64,000 bases of DNA from Diphasiastrum complanatum. Its lineage: Eukaryota > Streptophyta > Lycopodiopsida > Lycopodiales > Lycopodiaceae. The notes below the pieces were generated by a model. The model was given only the letters and a program-made list of their open reading frames with translations. It had not been told where the DNA came from and did not search any database. Position 1 is the first letter of the stretch, and every line of letters starts with the position of its first letter. The stretch covers positions 30,580,557 to 30,644,556 of the forward strand of contig CM055096.1 in assembly GCA_029204225.1 (NCBI GenBank), given 5' to 3'. Shown here one piece after another: positions 58,174 through 64,000 of this stretch. Both the position numbers and the translations under genes were made by a program.

Positions 58174-58713
58174 ATGCAAGATCCATTAGTGATACATTGG
58201 AAAAATGCTAAAAGGATCTTGCGATACATCTCAGGTACTCTAGATCATGGAATTCTCTATAGAGGAGATGTCATTGATTTGCATGCCTTTAGTGACTTGG
58301 ATTTTGCAGGTGACAAAAGGGATAGAAAGTCCACAAGTGCCTATGCAATATTCATTGGTGGAGGAGTAGTTTCTTGGTTGTCAAAGAAACAAGAAACCAT
58401 CTCACTTTCTTCAACCGAAGCCAAGTATAAAGCTCTTACCACTACAACAAAGGAGCTATTATGGATCAAAAGGCTACTTATGGAGCTGAAAGTCATGAGT
58501 CTAGATGCTGTTCCAACTCTCTACAATGACAACATTTCAGCCCAACACCTTGCAACCAATCCAATCTTCCATGCAAGGTCAAAACATATTGAGATCTCTC
58601 ATCATTCTGTGAGAGAGAAGGTGCAATTAAAGGAGATATCTTTGGAGCATGTGGCAAGTAGTGAATATATTGCTGATATCCTCACTAAACCACTTCAAGA
58701 GCTACATTTGTGA
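58174..58713 (+). pseudogene. pol: RNase H, copia L
   Basis: Frame shifted relative to RT. MQDPLVIHWKNAKRILRYIS, AFSDLDFAGDKRDRKSTSAY, ISLSSTEAKYKALTTTTKEL, FHARSKHIEISHHSVREKV and EYIADILTKPL. The first catalytic motif is DLDFAGD (usual DADWAG). The frame is open to TGA at 58711-58713. Confidence 0.9.
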
Positions 58714-58779
58714 AGTTATGATCAGCCCTAGGATTCATAAGCAAGTCTATGTTATCTTCAAACTAGTTGTGAGGAGGAG

Positions 58780-59447
58780 TGTTAAATATACACAAGCTAT
58801 AGCTAGTTTGCACAATTACCACTTGTAAATGAATTTGAGGCCATGTTGTGGGATGTCACACGTGCCAAAATTATAGGATACCTTATTCTAAGTCAAATAA
58901 TTAACCTAGCTTTGGAATGGTACCTTTGGGATATGTCCAAAGAGTGCATAGATAGGGTAGAGAAAAAGTAAGAGCTGAAAATAGCATTTTTCTCATTGGT
59001 TTTGGATCTTGAGGTATTGACCCTAAATAGGGTGGATCAAGTGGATCTTAAGATTAGATGTTAGGGTTAGGTTATGATGATTACATAGAAGCCCTAATAT
59101 GCTCAGCTGATATGTGATGAGATTTCCATTCAATTATGAGCAAAATCGAGATTTTCCTTCTTGACTAGTTTGAGTCTATGATTTGATTGATGAATGCTAT
59201 TGGCATATGATTTTTTGTGATGATTGAATGAGTTTGGAGTTGTAGGTACAGTACATAGGCAGCAGCAGGCCGCTGTATTTTCACACATGTGAAGAGTTTT
59301 GGAGCTAATACATGGAGTTCAAGCCAAGATAAGCTAGGAATCAATGCATTGATTAGTAATCTAGCCTAGGTCTTGTTTGGATCTTAAGTAGGTGCTTTCT
59401 CCGTCATTTCTAGGATCAAATGGGTTTATTTTGCCGCATTTTTATCA
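58780..59447 (+). mobile_element. 3' LTR of copia L
   Basis: TGTTAAATATACAC to TTTTTATCA, 668 bp; counterpart of 56488-57159 with scattered substitutions and small indels. It lacks the stretch around the TATA box seen in the 5' copy (near 59107). Confidence 0.93.
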
Positions 59448-59468
59448 TTTTGGATCGGATTTTTTCAT

Positions 59469-60320
59469 AGGAACTACATACATATATCTACTGTAGCAAT
59501 CTTAGACCATTACTTGAGGCCTAGGTCATCATCCCAGATGTGGGGAGGTAGCCTCTCTCAATGTGACTACGAGAGTAATTCGATTGGGGGTTTGGGGCAA
59601 AGCTCGCAAGCCAAATTTATACTCCTATTTTACTACAATATATTTAATACTTTAGGGTTCAGGATTTATGAGCCATACAATCAATTTGATTGTATTTAGT
59701 CACATCAAAGTAGAGAAGAACATGGTGTGGATCTTAGTTTTTCTAGCTTACCAGTTTGTAGTACCAAATTGCTATAAGCAGGTTATTACTTTGTTAATCT
59801 AGGAACATCATGTTGTTTGTCGTTGAGTTTTCTTCCAAAAGTATTTCCCAGGATAAATCATTGTGCTCATGTGAATGTCTCTATCTATGTATGATTTTTT
59901 GCACTTAGTCTATATATATTTAATCTAGTATTGCTTCTCTATATAATTCTCGGTTTTGTGGTAGACCATTTGCTAAGTGGAAACACTAGATAGTGAATCT
60001 TGTGTGCAAAGAATATAGGAGTTATTTGCCATGTTAGGAGCAAACACATTAAAATTTCCCATCAATTCATTAGGAAAAAAGCTATGCTAAAGTGGCATGT
60101 TTTTTCAAGAGAATAGTTGATAGTATTTTGTACCAAGTTAGGACCTTCTTGAAAAACATAGGTTATCCCTTGAGGTCAAAAAGAGATTAATGTCTGATGG
60201 TGTTGCCAAGTTGCGGATGTATTACAAGAATGTAAAAAATAAGATAAATGCCAACTTTGGTGATTTAGGCCAAATATGGAGGAATTCATGCTTTGGCCAC
60301 TCCCACAAGTGTGGATAAGG
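59469..60320. other. Decayed sequence right of copia M
   Basis: No intact gene. Contains the copia RNase H remnant at 60028-60117. Confidence 0.5.
60028..60117 (+). pseudogene. Copia RNase H C-terminal remnant
   Basis: Plus-strand reads VRSKHIKISHQFIRKKAM, matching the conserved ARSKHIEI.HHF.RE segment of copia Pol. Only about 30 residues are recognisable. A separate, older element. Confidence 0.7.
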
Positions 60321-61200
60321 CTCTAGAAGAGTCCCAAAGCCATGGAGTAGTGCCCATCAACTAGAGGTATCCGGTTGCCAGAGATTGAGAGTCTCTCAGA
60401 GGGTAGGGAGGAGCACCCTCTCCCAAGCAAAAAAACAGAGATTTTGGCAACAACAAATCTGCTGCAGGTCACCAACAGGTTAGTATGGTGTGCAGCTCCT
60501 CTAAAATCATGGTGCACACTACGCACAGAATCCCCGTGAAGGGTGTGCCCCTGTTTGTGAGAAATTTGTGCTGTCTTGTAGATTACGTGAGGGGGAAGCC
60601 CGAGGGCAGGCCCCGACCAGCAAGGAAGGCCCGAGGACTTCGGGCCTTCCCCTGCGTAATGCCATGGTGCGAAGGTTTTTTTTTTTTGGGTTGTACGTAT
60701 GGTACAGCCACGGCCGTACGTGTGGACAATTTTTTTTTTTTTTTTTCGATTTTTTGGGGCAAATATTTTTACATTTGTGGTGGAATGTGAATGTGGATAG
60801 CCAATGACGGGCTGTCACATAGCACATGCACATTCCACCGGAGAGAGGAGAGAGAACGTGCATTCCGCTAGAGAGAGGAGAAAGAACGTGCATTTCACCG
60901 GAGAGAGGAGAGAGAACGTGCATTCATAGAGAGCGAATGACAGATTCCTAGGAGAGAGAAAATTGGATGAACATTATGCTCCTTAAGGTGATCCCAAAAT
61001 ACAAAGGACACCTGAGCACAAGGCATTACATCTACCTGAAGAGTCAGTGACTTGCTCCTCCGAGTCACACTTGAAACCTGTAACCTGTATTCCTCTTGTT
61101 GTTTAGCTCCTAAAAGGCATTTTTTCATAGGCCCTTCTTTGAGAAGGAAAGACTCTCCAAGCTTCCGAATATTTTGACCAGACGAACTAAAGGGCTTCTT
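60321..61200. other. RPS2 upstream region, non-coding
   Basis: No supported gene. T-runs at about 60678 and 60730 and the 30-bp tandem at 60831. Minus-strand ORFs here (Pro/Ser/Gly-rich) come from the tandem repeat and are likely spurious. Confidence 0.5.
60831..60925. repeat. 30-bp tandem, three units and a part
   Basis: CATTCCACCGGAGAGAGGAG with AGAGAACGTG repeated from 60831, 60861 and 60891. About 470 bp before the RPS2 ATG. Confidence 0.92.
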
Positions 61201-61202
61201 CC

Positions 61203-61269
61203 GGCCCATGGGCCCTGCTCTAAACTCTAAACACATAATTGATCACAGTGACTAAAGCCCTAGCCCTAG
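61203..61269 (+). promoter_or_regulatory. Site II palindrome and telo-box-like motif of RPS2
   Basis: GGCCCATGGGCC (61203-61214) is two back-to-back site II elements (TGGGCC), and GCCCTAGCCCTA (61257-61268) is a telo-box-like tandem. This pair is typical of plant ribosomal-protein promoters. Placed 120-190 bp before the ATG; no clear TATA box. A pyrimidine-rich start region (CTTCTGCATTCTTCTC, about 61294) follows. Confidence 0.75.
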
Positions 61270-61390
61270 CAATAACGCATCCTTGCTCGTGTTCTTCTGC
61301 ATTCTTCTCGGCGCCCCTGCCTTTCTACCTTTGATTGATCGATCGATCGTTTCATCCATCCGTCGTTGCGAGAGACTGCTTGTCGAGGCT

Positions 61391-62588
61391 ATGGCGGAGA
61401 GGGGAGGAGAGAGGGGGGGCTTCGGAAGAGGCTTTGGACGTGGCCGCGGCGGAGATAGAGGGCGAGGTGATCGTCGCGGAGGCCGTAGAGGCCCAAGGAG
61501 AGAAGAAGAAGAGAAATGGGTGCCGGTGACGAAGCTGGGCCGGCTTGTGAAGGATGGAAAGATCAGATCCCTGGAGCAGATCTATCTCTTCTCTCTTCCC
61601 ATCAAAGAACACCAGATCGTGGAGTTTTTCCTGGGCCCCGCTCTCAAAGATGAGGTTATGAAGATCATGCCTGTGCAGAAACAGACCCGGGCTGGACAGC
61701 GAACACGCTTTAAAGCTTTTGTTGTGGTTGGAGATAACAATGGTCATGTTGGGCTTGGTGTAAAGTGTAGCAAGGAGGTAGCAACAGCCATTCGTGGTGG
61801 CATTATTCTTGCGAAGCTTTCTGTCATACCTGTAAGAAGGGGCTATTGGGGTAATAAGATCGGAAAGCCTCACACTGTTCCATGCAAGGTTACTGGAAAG
61901 TGTGGTTCTGTGACTGTGAGGCTTGTCCCTGCCCCTCGTGGATCGGGAATTGTGGCTGCTCGAGTGCCCAAAAAGGTTTTGCAATTTGCAGGCATCGAGG
62001 ACGTATTCACATCTTCACGTGGCTCAACTAAAACCTTGGGAAACTTTGTGAAGGTTTCTGAACGAAGTTTTTCATCCCTTTGCTGCATTTTATCAAATAT
62101 GGTTTTCTTTTGATGGTTCTTTTTCTTCTCATATGCCTTTGTACGGTATGCGCATTGTATTTAGGAAATTTTTTCTTCTGGTTGCTGCTCTACTTTATTT
62201 TGCGGTGCTAAGCATTACTCTGTCAGAACCATAGAATGCTCTACTTGAAGCATTTCAACAAAAATAGTGCCTTTGAGAAATCTGAAAACAAGTTAGAGCT
62301 GTCTTTCTTCATGCATGTTCTTCGTTTGCACCGATTTCTGAGTTCCAATATTACAGTTGTCCCGTCATCTTTTTATAAAAATTCCCACGTAATTGTTTCT
62401 CAATTACTCTGCAGGCAACTTTTGAATGCTTGTTGAAGACATACGGTTTCTTAACTCCAGATTTATGGCGAGAGACACGCTTTTTGAAGTCACCTTTTCA
62501 AGAATTCACTGATGTTCTTGCCAAACCTACTAAGATCAGTGTGCTTGAAGATGTGGAGAAGACACAGTTTATTGAGAACGCTTTCTAA
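61391..62588 (+). CDS. RPS2: 40S ribosomal protein S2 (uS5), two exons
   Basis: Exon 1 61391-62053 (221 codons), intron 62054-62414 (GT...CAG, phase 0), exon 2 62415-62588, giving 278 residues; plant RPS2 is about that length. Role: small-subunit protein near the mRNA entry and decoding centre in the cytosol. Residues 4-36 are an Arg/Gly-rich tail ([20 protein letters not shown]). The S5 domain follows (about 90-155: [20 protein letters not shown] and [12 protein letters not shown]), then S5 C-terminal domain ([20 protein letters not shown]), ending TQFIENAF. The ATG at 61391 is preferred to 61283 because the Met-Ala-Glu-Arg start and RGG tail fit the family and the upstream codons do not. 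No defects; likely functional. The retained intron rules out a processed copy. Confidence 0.96.
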
Positions 62589-63280
62589 TATGTTAGTGAA
62601 TTTTTTGAAGGATTACAGTTTTGTATCTGGCAGGAGAGGGTCATCTCCGTCCATCATAGAGAGCAGAGACTTCCTACATTACTTGTAGAAGTCCTTATAT
62701 ATTAGAGATGTATTAGAATCGCATGTAGAAATCTTTAATACATAGTCATGAAGGTTGGATTCTGAAAGGAGCTGCAGTGAAGTTCCTTAAGAGGGCAGTT
62801 TTGAATTTGCAGACCGTATCAAAGCTTACATGTCATTGCACCTTGGGACAAAGCTCTGCTTGTGTGTTTCTTGCTGTCTATTACTCTTCACTTTATCTTC
62901 TTCAAGTCTTTTGTGATTTTAATCGCATCCTCTTCTTCTTAATGGGCACTTGAAATGTTTTTTTTTTTCATAAGCGCTTTCAAACTTTTTGTTGATTATA
63001 TTTGCACAATCAGTATTAATGCACATGTTTTTAGATTTTGAGACTCTTTTTTCAATGGATGCTGATATGAGTTCTTTGATTGTTTTGGATGAAGTTCTTG
63101 CATAAGACTCGGCCTTTTCTTGTACTTTCACAAAATTGGGGTCGCAGACGGTTGCCATATATATTTCCTAATGCATGTACTGAGATCGGGTAGAAAGCGC
63201 AATTATGGCTTGCTCTCGGGTAGAGAGAGAATACAATATCAAGTTCTCGATTAGAGAGAGAATGTAGAAAATAATCTAAT
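62589..63280 (+). other. RPS2 3' UTR and downstream non-coding
   Basis: No gene. Candidate weak poly(A) signals only. Around 63185-63265 short CTCGG/ATTAGAGAGAGAA repeats. Confidence 0.5.
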
Positions 63281-63958
63281 TGTTGGAAATCACAATCTCC
63301 AAATCTCTCATCAAGAAACTAAGTGTGGACTCAATCTCTCTCTCACTAGCACGAGATCCATGAAGAGTGGCAATGGAGCTCAATGATTGGACCTCTCTAA
63401 ATTCACCTCTTACTTTGATTGGACCACTTACATGCCACCTCTTACATTGATTGGACCATTTTTGTGCATCTAACATTATGATTGTTCCAAGTTAACAAAT
63501 AAAATCAAGAGGTGCAATGTCACTAGTCCTCTACCATCAAGCCAAGTGTAAGAAACCTATTACGAGCTAATCCAAGTTTAAATTTGGCCTAATCACTTAA
63601 TCACAAGTGTAAAATGAGTGGTTTTGATAGAGGATTTCCAAACTTCAAGATAGATGACTTTTACAATTTTCACATGAGCGTACTAAATGTAATGCCAAAG
63701 AGCTTTCTTGAAGGTGTTTGTGGTTCATGTGCCTAAAATCACATGAGAGCTTTGATCATGTTTTAAAATAGGCCCTATCTTGTGAACGATCAATAATGAT
63801 GAATAATGATATCTTACTTTGCTTAATTTGGTATAGTTTTGGTACATTTTATCCACCTTTCCATTTTTGCTTAGTTTCTTTTATTTCTTACATTTTCATG
63901 TTTATTTGATATTCTTGAATGGATTAGATGTCTGAACGCTAAGATTGGCAAATAAAAT
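63281..63958 (+). mobile_element. Probable 5' LTR of element O
   Basis: Sequence upstream of a clear PBS; a candidate left end is TGTTGGAAATCAC at about 63281. The inner end reads AATAAAATAT before the PBS, without a clean CA, so limits are approximate. The body lies beyond the window. Confidence 0.5.
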
Positions 63959-63961
63959 ATT

Positions 63962-63973
63962 TGGTATCAGAGC
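63962..63973 (+). other. Primer-binding site of element O
   Basis: TGGTATCAGAGC, complement of initiator tRNA-Met 3' end. Shows an LTR retrotransposon continuing to the right. Confidence 0.8.
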
Positions 63974-64000
63974 ATTAGATCCCTTTCCTATCAGATTTGG

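Larger units (their letters stand above)
56488..59447 (+). mobile_element. Copia element L, both LTRs and TSD, gag and integrase deleted
   Basis: 2,960 bp, flanked by TTTTG at 56483-56487 and 59448-59452 (5-bp target-site duplication). 5' LTR 56488-57159, PBS 57160-57172, RT, RNase H, polypurine tract GAGGAGGAG 58771-58779, 3' LTR 58780-59447. Gag, protease and integrase are absent, so it is a deleted, non-autonomous copy inserted into the LTR of M. The LTRs differ at a modest number of sites, so it is not very recent. Confidence 0.95.
55916..59468 (+). mobile_element. 3' LTR of copia M, split by element L
   Basis: Begins TGTGAAAAATTC right after the polypurine tract. TATA-like GGCTATAAATAG near 56142. 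The LTR runs to 56487, is interrupted by L, and ends at about 59468 (GGATTTTTTCA). About 590 bp without L. CCACACATGTGAA near 56292 is its version of the shared palindromic module. Confidence 0.75.

Noticed and set aside
60519-60923. 134-residue minus-strand ORF with MHVLSPLSG repeats
   Set aside because: Produced by the 30-bp tandem repeat; no sign of a real protein.
61283-61390. Upstream in-frame start for RPS2
   Set aside because: The extra 36 residues do not look like the family, and the ATG at 61391 precedes the standard RGG-rich tail.
61352-61984. 210-residue minus-strand ORF over RPS2
   Set aside because: It is the shadow of the well-conserved RPS2 exon; no independent support.

Overview
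The window is nuclear DNA of a land plant, most likely one with a large, repeat-rich genome (gymnosperm-like, but this is inferred only from repeat load and decay). It has nested Ty3/gypsy and Ty1/copia LTR retrotransposons in every state of decay, a textbook plant tRNA-Ala(AGC) at 29784-29856, and one intact host gene, a two-exon gene for cytosolic ribosomal protein uS5 (RPS2) at 61391-62588, with the plant ribosomal-protein promoter signatures (site II and telo-box-like motifs). Nothing bacterial, plasmid or CRISPR-like was seen. Layout: 1-4496 gypsy element A (+), leader to start of RNase H. 4497-5900 an 83-bp repeat S and non-coding DNA. 5900-11180 a related gypsy element G (+). 11185-13600 a minus-strand chromovirus-like element F. 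13880-14880 a gypsy gag-protease remnant K cut by a copia solo LTR. 14881-17745 copia element I (LTR, PBS, interrupted gag). 17747-20900 dispersed repeats and unassigned decayed sequence. 21240-23940 gypsy element J (-). 23945-29613 gypsy element B (-), almost identical to A but inverted and extending through integrase; then the second S copy and the tRNA gene. 30000-37600 decayed host-like sequence, a copia protease-integrase piece (-) and an element with an unrecognised coiled-coil protein. 37700-41000 further LTR/PBS remains, an unrecognised reading frame with a TATA box, and a gypsy copy with an integrase/gag deletion fusion. 41170-49984 two copies of a giant gypsy LTR, one attached to its PBS and long leader. 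49990-52300 copia N. 52316-54868 repeat R1 and copia H (-). 55660-59468 copia M with element L, which has both LTRs and a target-site duplication, inserted inside its LTR. 59470-61200 remnants and the RPS2 upstream region; 61391-62588 RPS2; 63281-64000 the 5' LTR and PBS of another element running off the window. How it fits together: RPS2 and the tRNA gene are the only parts likely to work for the cell. No element in view is autonomous; each lacks genes or carries stops and frameshifts. The most informative structure is the A/B inverted pair with reciprocal flanks marked by the 83-bp S repeats, best explained by a roughly 20-kb inversion. A second theme is that several gypsy elements carry long untranslated leaders filled with different short CpG-containing repeat arrays, three of them built on a GCGAG core. 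A third is a palindromic CACGTG module shared by the copia LTRs.
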